Part shown: piece after piece, positions 6,947-16,965 of the stretch | Layout of the letters: each line of letters opens with the position of its first letter | Numbering within the stretch: the stretch's first letter is position 1 | From: Sphingomonas sp. FARSPH | GTDB taxonomy: Bacteria > Pseudomonadota > Alphaproteobacteria > Sphingomonadales > Sphingomonadaceae | Length of the DNA stretch: 64,000 nucleotides | Assembly (NCBI RefSeq): GCF_003355005.1 | Contig: NZ_CP029985.1 | Coordinates: forward strand, 186,001 to 250,000 | Direction of reading: 5' to 3' | Notes under the pieces: generated by a model | Database searches by the model: none | What the model was told of the DNA's origin: nothing | What the model saw: the letters and a program-made list of their open reading frames with translations, nothing else | Program-made: the position numbers and the translations under genes

Positions 6947-9436
6947 TCACCAGCTGAGGCCGGCGCGCGCGTACAGGTAACGCCCGTTGAACCCGAACGG
7001 CGAGAAATACGGGTAGCCGAGCACGCCCGTCGAATTGTTCGCCGGCACGATCGCGCGCGGATAGACGTCGAACAGGTTACTGACGCCCAGCCCGAACTGT
7101 GCGCCCTTCGGCGCCGAATAGCGCAGTTCGAGGTCGGTGATCGCGCGGTTGCCGGTCAACACGTCCGCGCTCGCCACGGTGCCGGGCTGGTTGACGTTGC
7201 CGTAATAGGTGACGCGCGCCAGCGCGCCCAGACGATCGAGCGACCAGTCGATCGTCCCCGTCACCTTTTCGCCCGGCGTACCCTGTTCCAGCGTCAGGAT
7301 GCGGCTGCGCGCGAACAGCGTCGGCGCGGGGTTGAGCGTCGCGGTGCTGGTCGGCACGCGCGTCACCGCGATCGTGTTGACGTTGCCCGCCAGCGTGAAG
7401 TCGAACGTCCCCGCGCTTTGCGTCTTCGTGCGGTAATGCGCGACCGCGTCGATCCCCTTCGCCGTGCTGGCGAGACCGTTGATGAAGAAGCGTGCCGCCG
7501 ACACGTTATACGGCGCGAGCAGGCCGGCGACCTGGCCGCTGAACGTCGACTGGATATTCTCCGACAGGCCGATCTGGTCGCGGATGTGGATGCGGTACGC
7601 GTCGACCGTCAGGTCGAACCCGCCCGCGCGGATCACCGTGCCGACCGACAGGTTCGACGACTTCTCGGGCCGCAGCGGCAGGCCGCCGAGCGCGGTGCCG
7701 ACCGCGCTCGTCGACGGGAAGGTGCCCGTCTGGATCGGCACGCCGTTGGTCACCACCTGCGCGGTCTGCGTGAAATATTGCTGCTGCAGCGACGGCGCGC
7801 GGAAGCCCGTCGACGCCGTGCCGCGCAGCGCGAACCAGTCGGTGACGTCGTAGCGCGCCGATGCCTTGCCCGTCGCGGTCGAGCCGAAATCCGAATAATC
7901 CTCGCCGCGCCCGGCAAGGCCGACCAGCAGCTTGTCGGTCAGCTGCGCCTCGACGTCGAGGTAGATGCTGCCGCTGCGGCGGCTGCGCTTCGTCGCATTC
8001 TCCGCGCGGAAGCCACCGAAGCCCTGCGCGCCAGGCGCCGATCCCGCCACCGCGTCGCTCGCCGTCGCCGGATAATCGTACGACGCGCGCTCGCCCGGCG
8101 TGATCTTGTAGCCTTCGCGCCGCCCCTCGATGCCGAAGGCGACGTTCAGCGACTGGAAGACGTCGAACTTGCGCGTCACGTCCAGCCCCGCGACATATTG
8201 GTCGTACGCGACCTGGCCGTCGTAGAAATTGTGCGGCGTCGCCGACCCATAGGCGTAGTTCGCCGAGTTGAGCGTGCGGAAATCGACCGTGTTGCGCCCG
8301 TAGCTGAACGAAAGGTCGACGTTGTATCCGCCAAAGTCGCCGCGCAGCCCCGCGGCCGAATTGATGTCCCGTGCCCGGCTGTTGATCAGCGGCAGGAAGC
8401 CGTTCGGATAGCCGGCAAGGGTCAGCTGGCGGATCGTATTGGCGCTCGCATTGGCGGCGCGGATCCGCGGGAAGGCGGCGCTGCTGGTGTCGCGATCCTG
8501 ATATCCGCCGAAGGCATAGAGGCTGACGTTGTCGGTCAGCGACGTGCCCGCGTTGACGAAGCCGGTATATTGCTCGACCTCGGGATCGCCATAGCGGCCG
8601 GTGACGCGATTGGGCGACACGCGCGTATCGATGTCCGCACGGTTGGTCGGCTGGCGCTTGGTATATTCGCCCGAGATGGTGACGAAGCCGTCGCTGCCGA
8701 AGCCCAGCCCCTGCCACGCCGACGCGGTGACGACGGGCTCGCCCTTCACGTTGCGGCGGTTGTTCGCGGTGTCGACCTGCGTGTCGTAAAAGCCGTAGGT
8801 GACGCTCGCGCCGCCGCCCGAACGCGCTTCGCGCAGGCGCAGGTTGACGACGCCCGCGATCGCATCCGACCCGTATTGCGCCGACGCGCCGTCGCGCAGC
8901 ACCTCGATCCGGTCGAGCGCGACGGTCGGCACCGTATTGAGGTCGACCGCCGCCGACCCGCGACCCACCGTGCCGTTGGTGTTGAGGTTGGCGGAGGTGT
9001 GCCCGCGGATGCCGTTGATCAGCACCAACGTCTGGTCGGGCGACAGGCCGCGCAGCGTCGCCGGGCGGATCGCGTCGGTGCCGTCGTTGGCGGACGGGCG
9101 CGGGAAGTCGATCGACGGCGCGACGGTGGCGAGCGCGGCGGCGAGTTCGGTCGTCCCCTGCCGCTGCAGGCTCGCGCCGCTCAGCACGTCGACGGGCGAC
9201 ACGCTGTCAAGCCGTGTGCGCCCTTCGGCGCGCGTGCCGGTGACGATGATGTCGTTGCCCTCATTCGCCGCCGTTGCCGCGTCCGCGGTGGGTGCGACCT
9301 GCGCCGGCTGGTCGTCGGCCGATGGCGTCTGCGCCGGTGCGGCCTGCGGCGCCGGCGCGGCCTGCGCGGCGGCGCCCTGCGCGACGAGCGCGAGCAGCGA
9401 GGCGCCGAGAAGTGCGGTGGTGCGGCCCTGTGTCAT
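6947..9436 (-). CDS. TonB-dependent outer-membrane receptor
   Basis: 829 residues from ATG 9436, which gives a classic signal peptide (MTQGRTTALLGASLLALVAQG, cleaved near AAAQA). ATG 9472 would add 12 residues that spoil it. After a Pro/Ala-rich spacer comes the plug domain, with DIIVTGTRAEGRTRLDSVSPVDVL and LRGLSPDQTLVLINGIRGH, and DRIEVLRDGASAQYGSDAIAGVVNL. The C-terminus ends in an aromatic beta strand (YLYARAGLSW). It imports a large ligand across the outer membrane using TonB energy; the ligand cannot be read from sequence, and no adjacent transporter or FecR-type regulator points to one. Confidence 0.93.
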   Translation of the reverse strand: MTQGRTTALLGASLLALVAQGAAAQAAPAPQAAPAQTPSADDQPAQVAPTADAATAANEGNDIIVTGTRAEGRTRLDSVSPVDVLSGASLQRQGTTELAAALATVAPSIDFPRPSANDGTDAIRPATLRGLSPDQTLVLINGIRGHTSANLNTNGTVGRGSAAVDLNTVPTVALDRIEVLRDGASAQYGSDAIAGVVNLRLREARSGGGASVTYGFYDTQVDTANNRRNVKGEPVVTASAWQGLGFGSDGFVTISGEYTKRQPTNRADIDTRVSPNRVTGRYGDPEVEQYTGFVNAGTSLTDNVSLYAFGGYQDRDTSSAAFPRIRAANASANTIRQLTLAGYPNGFLPLINSRARDINSAAGLRGDFGGYNVDLSFSYGRNTVDFRTLNSANYAYGSATPHNFYDGQVAYDQYVAGLDVTRKFDVFQSLNVAFGIEGRREGYKITPGERASYDYPATASDAVAGSAPGAQGFGGFRAENATKRSRRSGSIYLDVEAQLTDKLLVGLAGRGEDYSDFGSTATGKASARYDVTDWFALRGTASTGFRAPSLQQQYFTQTAQVVTNGVPIQTGTFPSTSAVGTALGGLPLRPEKSSNLSVGTVIRAGGFDLTVDAYRIHIRDQIGLSENIQSTFSGQVAGLLAPYNVSAARFFINGLASTAKGIDAVAHYRTKTQSAGTFDFTLAGNVNTIAVTRVPTSTATLNPAPTLFARSRILTLEQGTPGEKVTGTIDWSLDRLGALARVTYYGNVNQPGTVASADVLTGNRAITDLELRYSAPKGAQFGLGVSNLFDVYPRAIVPANNSTGVLGYPYFSPFGFNGRYLYARAGLSW

Positions 9437-9593
9437 TCCCTGAAATCCCTTTATTGCCGCAGTGCAGCACACTGCGGAAACCCGGCCCCCTAACGCTTGA
9501 GGGCCGCGCGGATCGGCAAAGAATTTCTATCCCCCCGCGTGGTCGCTTTGCGCCGCACGTTACGCCGCGCGGGGGGTCAGGGTCGGCGCGCCG

Positions 9594-10508
9594 TCAGTAG
9601 GCGACGCGCTGCGCCTTCAGTCCCAGCTTCGCGAGTTGTGCCTGCACCGACTCCGGCCCGGCCAGATGCCCCGCGCCCACCGCGATGAACACCGTCCCCG
9701 GCTGCGCCATCCGTCCCTTGATCCACTGCGCCCAGCGCGCGTTGCGGTCGGTCAGCAGCACCTTGGCGACCTCGGGCGAGTCCTTCAGGCTGTCGTTCAT
9801 CTCGCGCGCCAGCGCGTCGGGATCGCCGTCCGCCCATTCCTTGACCATCGTCGCCATCGTCGTGTCGAGCTTGGGCAGTTCGTCGACGGTGCTTTCCAGG
9901 AACTGGATCTGCGCGGGTTGCGACAGGCTGCCGAAAAAGCCGAACTGCTGCTCCGCCGTCTCCAGCCCGGTCAGCGGCTTGCCCGCCTGCCTCGCCGCCG
10001 CGGTGATGACCGCCTCCGGCCCGTTGGCGCTGTCATAACCCATCTTCGACAGCGGCGCGATCGACAGCTGCGTCGCCGCCAGCCACGGCCGGAACCGGTC
10101 GAGCGCGTTGGCGGGCAGGCCCATGTCCACCACCGCCTTGGTGAAGGCGGGGCGCTTGTCGGCGGGCAGCTGCTCGGTCAGCGGCGGCGTGCCGGCGGGC
10201 GCGATCCCCGTCGCCGCGACCAGCTTCGTCATCGCCGCCTGATCGGGCATCACCAGTTCCAGCTTGACCTCGTTCGCGCTGTCGAACGCCTTCTTCACCG
10301 CCTCGTCGAACCAGGTCAGGCCCGGCTTCAGCACGTGGATCGTGCCGAACAGATAGACGGTCGTGTCCTTGTCCTTCACCACCCACAGTGCGGGATCGGC
10401 GTCGTTTGCCGCTCGCGCCGGCTTGGCGGCGGACGGTTGCTGCGCACAGGCGGGCAGCGCAAGGAGCAGGCTGAGCGACGACAGCGCGGCGCCGAGGGAT
10501 CGGATCAT
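9594..10508 (-). CDS. TraB/GumN family lipoprotein
   Basis: 304 residues from ATG 10508; the open frame continues 20 codons upstream only through a 27-bp tandem repeat. The signal peptide ends in the lipobox LPAC, so the protein should be lipid-anchored at the cell envelope. Family features are LWVVKDKDTTVYLFGTIHVL with TIHVL near the N-terminus, and the C-terminal FIAVGAGHLAG. TraB/GumN proteins resemble Tiki-type metalloproteases, and the GTIH and GAGH histidines are candidate metal ligands. The substrate is unknown. Confidence 0.85.
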   Translation of the reverse strand: MIRSLGAALSSLSLLLALPACAQQPSAAKPARAANDADPALWVVKDKDTTVYLFGTIHVLKPGLTWFDEAVKKAFDSANEVKLELVMPDQAAMTKLVAATGIAPAGTPPLTEQLPADKRPAFTKAVVDMGLPANALDRFRPWLAATQLSIAPLSKMGYDSANGPEAVITAAARQAGKPLTGLETAEQQFGFFGSLSQPAQIQFLESTVDELPKLDTTMATMVKEWADGDPDALAREMNDSLKDSPEVAKVLLTDRNARWAQWIKGRMAQPGTVFIAVGAGHLAGPESVQAQLAKLGLKAQRVAY

Positions 10509-10515
10509 GGGCGAA

Positions 10516-10569
10516 CGGATGTCCCAAAGAGGATGATGCACGCGGATGTCCCAAAGAGGATGATGCACG
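10516..10569. repeat. Two tandem copies of a 27-bp repeat
   Basis: Two identical 27-base units (10516-10542 and 10543-10569) immediately upstream of the TraB-like lipoprotein start and 63 bases before glyQ. They are translatable in frame with the lipoprotein as two nine-residue repeats, but that would precede the signal peptide. More likely they are untranslated leader. Confidence 0.9.
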
Positions 10570-10632
10570 CAAACCTAATGCTGCGCTGCACGACTTGCTA
10601 GACGCGCAACGATCCGCCAAAGCCTGCGCCCG

Positions 10633-11517
10633 ATGGCTGCTCGACCCCTCTCCTTCCAGAAGATGATCCTGACGCTCCACGACTATTGGAGCGATCGGGG
10701 CTGCGTGATCCTCCAGCCGTACGACATGGAAATGGGCGCGGGCACGTTCCACCCCGCCACCACGCTGCGCGCGCTGGGGCCGGACACGTGGAACGCCGCC
10801 TTCGTCCAGCCGTGCCGCCGCCCGACCGACGGCCGCTATGGCGAAAACCCCAATCGCCTCCAGCATTACTATCAATACCAGGTCATCCTGAAGCCGAGCC
10901 CGCCCGACCTCCAGGACCTGTACCTGGGCAGCCTCGCCGCGATCGGCGTCGACATGACGCGCCACGACATCCGCTTCGTCGAGGACGATTGGGAAAGCCC
11001 GACGCTCGGCGCCTGGGGCCTCGGCTGGGAAGTGTGGTGCGACGGCATGGAGGTGACGCAATTCACCTACTTCCAGCAGATGGGCGGTTTCGACATGAAG
11101 CCCGTCGCGGGCGAACTGACCTACGGCCTCGAACGCCTCGCGATGTACATCCAGGACGTCGACAACGTCTACGACCTCGCCTTCAACGACGCGGGCGTGA
11201 CCTATGGCGACGTCTTCCTCGAGAACGAACGCCAGATGTCGAAGTGGAACTTCGAGATCGCCGACACCGCGACGCTGTTCGACGCCTTCAAGAAAGCGGC
11301 GGCGGAGTGCGAGAACTGCCTCGCCCCCAAGGACGGCTCCGCGCCTCTCCCCATCCCCGCCTACGAACAGGCGATCAAGGCCAGCCACACCTTCAACCTG
11401 CTCCAGGCGCGTGGCGTCATCTCGGTGGCGGAACGCCAGGCCTATATCGGCCGCGTCCGCGACCTCGCCAAGGGCGCCTGCAGCGCGTGGATGGAGAAGA
11501 ACGGGTGGGCGGCGTGA
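10633..11517 (+). CDS. glyQ: Glycyl-tRNA synthetase alpha subunit
   Basis: 294-residue class II synthetase catalytic subunit. The N-terminus reads LSFQKMILTLHDYWSDRGC, then DMEMGAGTFHPATTLRALG, the motif-2 region FVQPCRRPTDGRYGENPNRLQ and WEVWCDGMEVTQFTYFQQ. It forms an alpha2beta2 enzyme with GlyS that charges tRNA-Gly with glycine. Length is normal. glyS follows after an unusually long 241-base gap that carries a perfect 36-bp inverted repeat. Confidence 0.98.
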   Translation: MAARPLSFQKMILTLHDYWSDRGCVILQPYDMEMGAGTFHPATTLRALGPDTWNAAFVQPCRRPTDGRYGENPNRLQHYYQYQVILKPSPPDLQDLYLGSLAAIGVDMTRHDIRFVEDDWESPTLGAWGLGWEVWCDGMEVTQFTYFQQMGGFDMKPVAGELTYGLERLAMYIQDVDNVYDLAFNDAGVTYGDVFLENERQMSKWNFEIADTATLFDAFKKAAAECENCLAPKDGSAPLPIPAYEQAIKASHTFNLLQARGVISVAERQAYIGRVRDLAKGACSAWMEKNGWAA

Positions 11518-11543
11518 TGCTTCCACGCCGATTCGAAGAAGGT

Positions 11544-11729
11544 GTGTTCACGCGGAGACGCGGAGACGCGGAGAAGAAGGGCGGCGAACGTTCGTTTCGG
11601 TCAGATGTTCGCGCGATCCTGCACCTATCCCATGTAGAGCGCCTGCGGCGCGAAGCCCGGGCAGTGCCGCAAGCACGGCCCAATCTCTCTCATCTTCTTC
11701 TCCGCGTCTCCGCGTCTCCGCGTGAACAC
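11544..11729. repeat. Perfect 36-bp inverted repeat between glyQ and glyS
   Basis: Arms 11544-11579 and 11694-11729 are exact reverse complements. Each contains the internal reiteration CGCGGAGA, about three times. The 114-base centre includes no credible gene. If transcribed with glyQ-glyS it would form a very stable stem that could stall ribosomes or polymerase, or allow independent glyS control. I see no flanking direct repeats or transposase. Confidence 0.9.
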
Positions 11730-11758
11730 AATTCTTCCTTCTTCTTCGGCGCCGCCCA

Positions 11759-14086
11759 ATGACCGACTTCCTGCTCGAACTCCGCTCCGAAGAAATCCCG
11801 GCGCGCATGCAGGACAAGGCGCGCGAGGATCTCGCCCGCCTGTTCGCCGCCGAGCTGGCGAAGGCCGGCCTCGCCGCGACCGAGCTGGTCACCTACGCCA
11901 CGCCGCGCCGCCTCGCGCTGATCGCGCGCGGGCTGCCGACCGAGACGCAGGCGGTGAGCGAGGAGCTGAAGGGCCCCAAGGCCAATGCCCCCGAACAGGC
12001 GCTGGCGGGCTTCCTGCGCAAGACCGGCCTCGCGCGCGAGCACCTGACCGAGCGGGACGGCGTGCTCTACGCGATCACCGAAAAGCCCGGCCGCGCCACC
12101 GCGGACGTGCTGGCAGAGGCAATCCCGGGAATCGTCCGCGCCTTCCCCTGGCCCAAGTCGATGCGCTGGGGCGCGGCGTCCGCCTCCACCGAGAGCTTGC
12201 GCTGGGTGCGCCCGCTGCACGGCATCGTCGCCTTGCTCGGCACCGAGCTCGTGCCGGTCGAGATCGCAGGGATCGCCAGCGGCGCGACCACCAGCGGCCA
12301 CCGCTTCCACCATCAGGGCGCGGTGACGATCGGCTCCGCGGCCGATTACGTCGAGACGCTGCGCGCCGCGCACGTCGTCGTCGACCAGGACGAACGCCGC
12401 GCGATCATCCGCGACCGCGCCACCGCCCTCGCCGCCGAGGCGGGGCTGGTGCTGGTCGAGGACGAAGGGCTGGTCGGCGAGAATGCCGGCCTCACCGAAT
12501 GGCCGGTGCCGCTGCTCGGCCGCTTCGACGCCGACTTCCTCAGCGTGCCGCCCGAGGTGATCCAGCTCACCGCGCGCGTGAACCAGAAATATTTCGTCTG
12601 CCGCGACGCGGGCGGAGCGCTCGCCAACGCCTTCGTCTGCACCGCCAATATCGAGGCGACCGACGGCGGCGCCAAGATCGTCGAGGGCAACCGCAAGGTC
12701 CTCGCCGCCCGCCTCTCAGACGCGCGCTTCTTTTACGACACTGATTTGAAGACGCCGCTCGAAGAGCAGGCGAACAAGCTGTCGAACATCGTCTTCCACG
12801 AAAAGCTGGGAACGGTGGCGGACAAGGTCGACCGCGTCGCCAAGCTGGCGCGCTGGCTGGTCGAAGAGGGTATCGTCACGAACAAGCCCCTCCCCTTCAG
12901 GGGAGGGGTTGGGGTGGGGAACGCCGCCCGCGACGGGCTCGATGAGACCTCCCCCACCCCCAACCCCTCCCCTGAAGGGGAGGGGCTTATGTCCCTCGCC
13001 GCCATGGCCGAACGCGCCGCGCGCCTCGCCAAGGCGGACCTCGTCACCGGCATGGTCGGCGAATTCCCCGAGCTTCAGGGCCTGATGGGCGGCTATTACG
13101 CCGCCGCGCAGGGCGAACCCCGCGAAGTCGCCGAAGCCATCCGCGACCATTACAAGCCGGTCGGCCAGGGCGACGACGTCCCCACCGCGCCGGTGACGGT
13201 GGCGGTGTCGCTGGCGGACAAGCTGGATACGTTGGTTGCGTTCTTCGCGATCAATCAAACGCCGACCGGTTCACGTGACCCGTTTGCACTCAGGCGTGCC
13301 GCGTTGGCCATCAATCGGCTGATAATGTCCAACAATCTTCGGATCTCGCTATCTCGTTTTCTTGCTGAGGCCGAACCAGCAGCATTGCTCACAATACTTG
13401 GCAGAGATGGTTCGCCAGCTCAGCGGCACGTCCTGCGCTCTGTGCTGTCACTATTAAATGGCTGGACAGAAGACAGGCTCCCTCATGACGTGATGACCCG
13501 ATTGACCGGACGAGAAATCGCGCTGATAACAGAGGTGCGTACAGCAAGCCGTCCCCAACTACTCGCCTTCTTCGCCGACCGCCTCAAAGTCCAGCAACGC
13601 GAGGCCGGCGTCCGTCACGATCTGATCGACGCGGTGTTCGCGCTCGGCGGCGAGGACGACCTCGTCCGCCTGCTCGCCCGCGTCCGCGCGCTGCAGGCGT
13701 TCGTCGCGACCGACGACGGCGCGAACCTGCTCGCCGGCTACAAGCGCGCCGCCAACATCCTCAAGAAGGAAGGCCAGGCCCCCGATGCCGACGGCGCCGC
13801 CGACGGCGCCGCGAAAACACTTTCCTACACGCCCGAAAAGGCCGAAGCTTACCTGATCGCCGCCCTTGATTCGGCCGAGCCCGCCGCCGCCGCCGCGGTG
13901 GCGGACGAGGATTTCGAGCGGGCGATGGCGGCGCTCGCGAGCTTGCGCGCCCCGATCGACGCCTTCTTCGACGCCGTCACCGTCAACGATGCCGATCCGG
14001 CCAAGCGCGCCGCGCGCCTCGCCCTGCTCGCCCGCGTCCGCGCGGCGGTGCACACCGTCGCCGACTTTTCGAAGATCGAGGGGTAG
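11759..14086 (+). CDS. glyS: Glycyl-tRNA synthetase beta subunit (contains in-frame palindromic insert)
   Basis: 775 residues. The N-terminus DFLLELRSEEIPARMQDKA is typical, as are YATPRRLALIARGL, the EVIQLTARVNQKYFVCRD segment, VTGMVGEFPELQGLMGGYYA and RDPFALRRAALA. The beta subunit binds tRNA-Gly and contributes an HD-like domain. Two oddities: residues about 376-410 are encoded by a 105-bp palindromic repeat in frame, giving a Pro/Gly-rich insert (NPSPEGEG) absent from normal GlyS; and codons in about 13300-13560 have much lower GC than the rest. Both leave the frame open, so the gene is presumed functional, slightly longer than usual. Confidence 0.95.
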   Translation: MTDFLLELRSEEIPARMQDKAREDLARLFAAELAKAGLAATELVTYATPRRLALIARGLPTETQAVSEELKGPKANAPEQALAGFLRKTGLAREHLTERDGVLYAITEKPGRATADVLAEAIPGIVRAFPWPKSMRWGAASASTESLRWVRPLHGIVALLGTELVPVEIAGIASGATTSGHRFHHQGAVTIGSAADYVETLRAAHVVVDQDERRAIIRDRATALAAEAGLVLVEDEGLVGENAGLTEWPVPLLGRFDADFLSVPPEVIQLTARVNQKYFVCRDAGGALANAFVCTANIEATDGGAKIVEGNRKVLAARLSDARFFYDTDLKTPLEEQANKLSNIVFHEKLGTVADKVDRVAKLARWLVEEGIVTNKPLPFRGGVGVGNAARDGLDETSPTPNPSPEGEGLMSLAAMAERAARLAKADLVTGMVGEFPELQGLMGGYYAAAQGEPREVAEAIRDHYKPVGQGDDVPTAPVTVAVSLADKLDTLVAFFAINQTPTGSRDPFALRRAALAINRLIMSNNLRISLSRFLAEAEPAALLTILGRDGSPAQRHVLRSVLSLLNGWTEDRLPHDVMTRLTGREIALITEVRTASRPQLLAFFADRLKVQQREAGVRHDLIDAVFALGGEDDLVRLLARVRALQAFVATDDGANLLAGYKRAANILKKEGQAPDADGAADGAAKTLSYTPEKAEAYLIAALDSAEPAAAAAVADEDFERAMAALASLRAPIDAFFDAVTVNDADPAKRAARLALLARVRAAVHTVADFSKIEG
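12884..12988. repeat. Palindromic repeat element (family A) inside glyS
   Basis: 105 bp, exactly 35 codons. Complementary arms lie at about 12884-12918 and 12954-12988 and carry the same CCCTTCAGGGGAGGGG core as the intergenic element at 4533-4633. It lies in glyS just before the conserved ERAARLAKADLVTGMVGEF segment and keeps the frame, comparable in principle to Rickettsia palindromic elements found in coding genes. Confidence 0.9.
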
Positions 14087-14189
14087 GAGGCGACCACCCC
14101 CGTCTATTCCACATCGTCCACTTCCGAACGTACGGTATTTTCTTCCTCCCCGGGGATCAGGCCTTACCCGTGAACTGCAAGGACCAGCG

Positions 14190-16847
<2,658 letters not shown>

Positions 16848-16857
16848 CGCCCGATGC

Positions 16858-16892
16858 GAACCCCGGCCGCCGCGCCGGGGTTCGGCTTTTTC
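16858..16892 (+). terminator. Intrinsic terminator after ppdK
   Basis: A perfect 10-bp stem (16858-16867 with 16874-16883), GAACCCCGGC paired with GCCGGGGTTC around a six-base loop, is followed by GGCTTTTTC. It lies 10 bases after the ppdK stop and separates it from the molybdopterin oxidoreductase gene. Confidence 0.9.
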
Positions 16893-16965
16893 TCGGCCGG
16901 CCGATCGATCCGCCCGCATCGAAAGCCCGGCCGCTTCGTTGCATCAGCAAGCGGAAAGGCCCAGC

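Noticed and set aside
6593..9493. 966-codon plus-strand open frame
   Set aside because: Antisense to the TonB-dependent receptor; Arg/Ala-rich composition without family motifs, typical of high-GC shadow frames.
11544..11729. Insertion sequence between glyQ and glyS
   Set aside because: The inverted repeat encloses only 114 bases, with no transposase fragment or target duplication.
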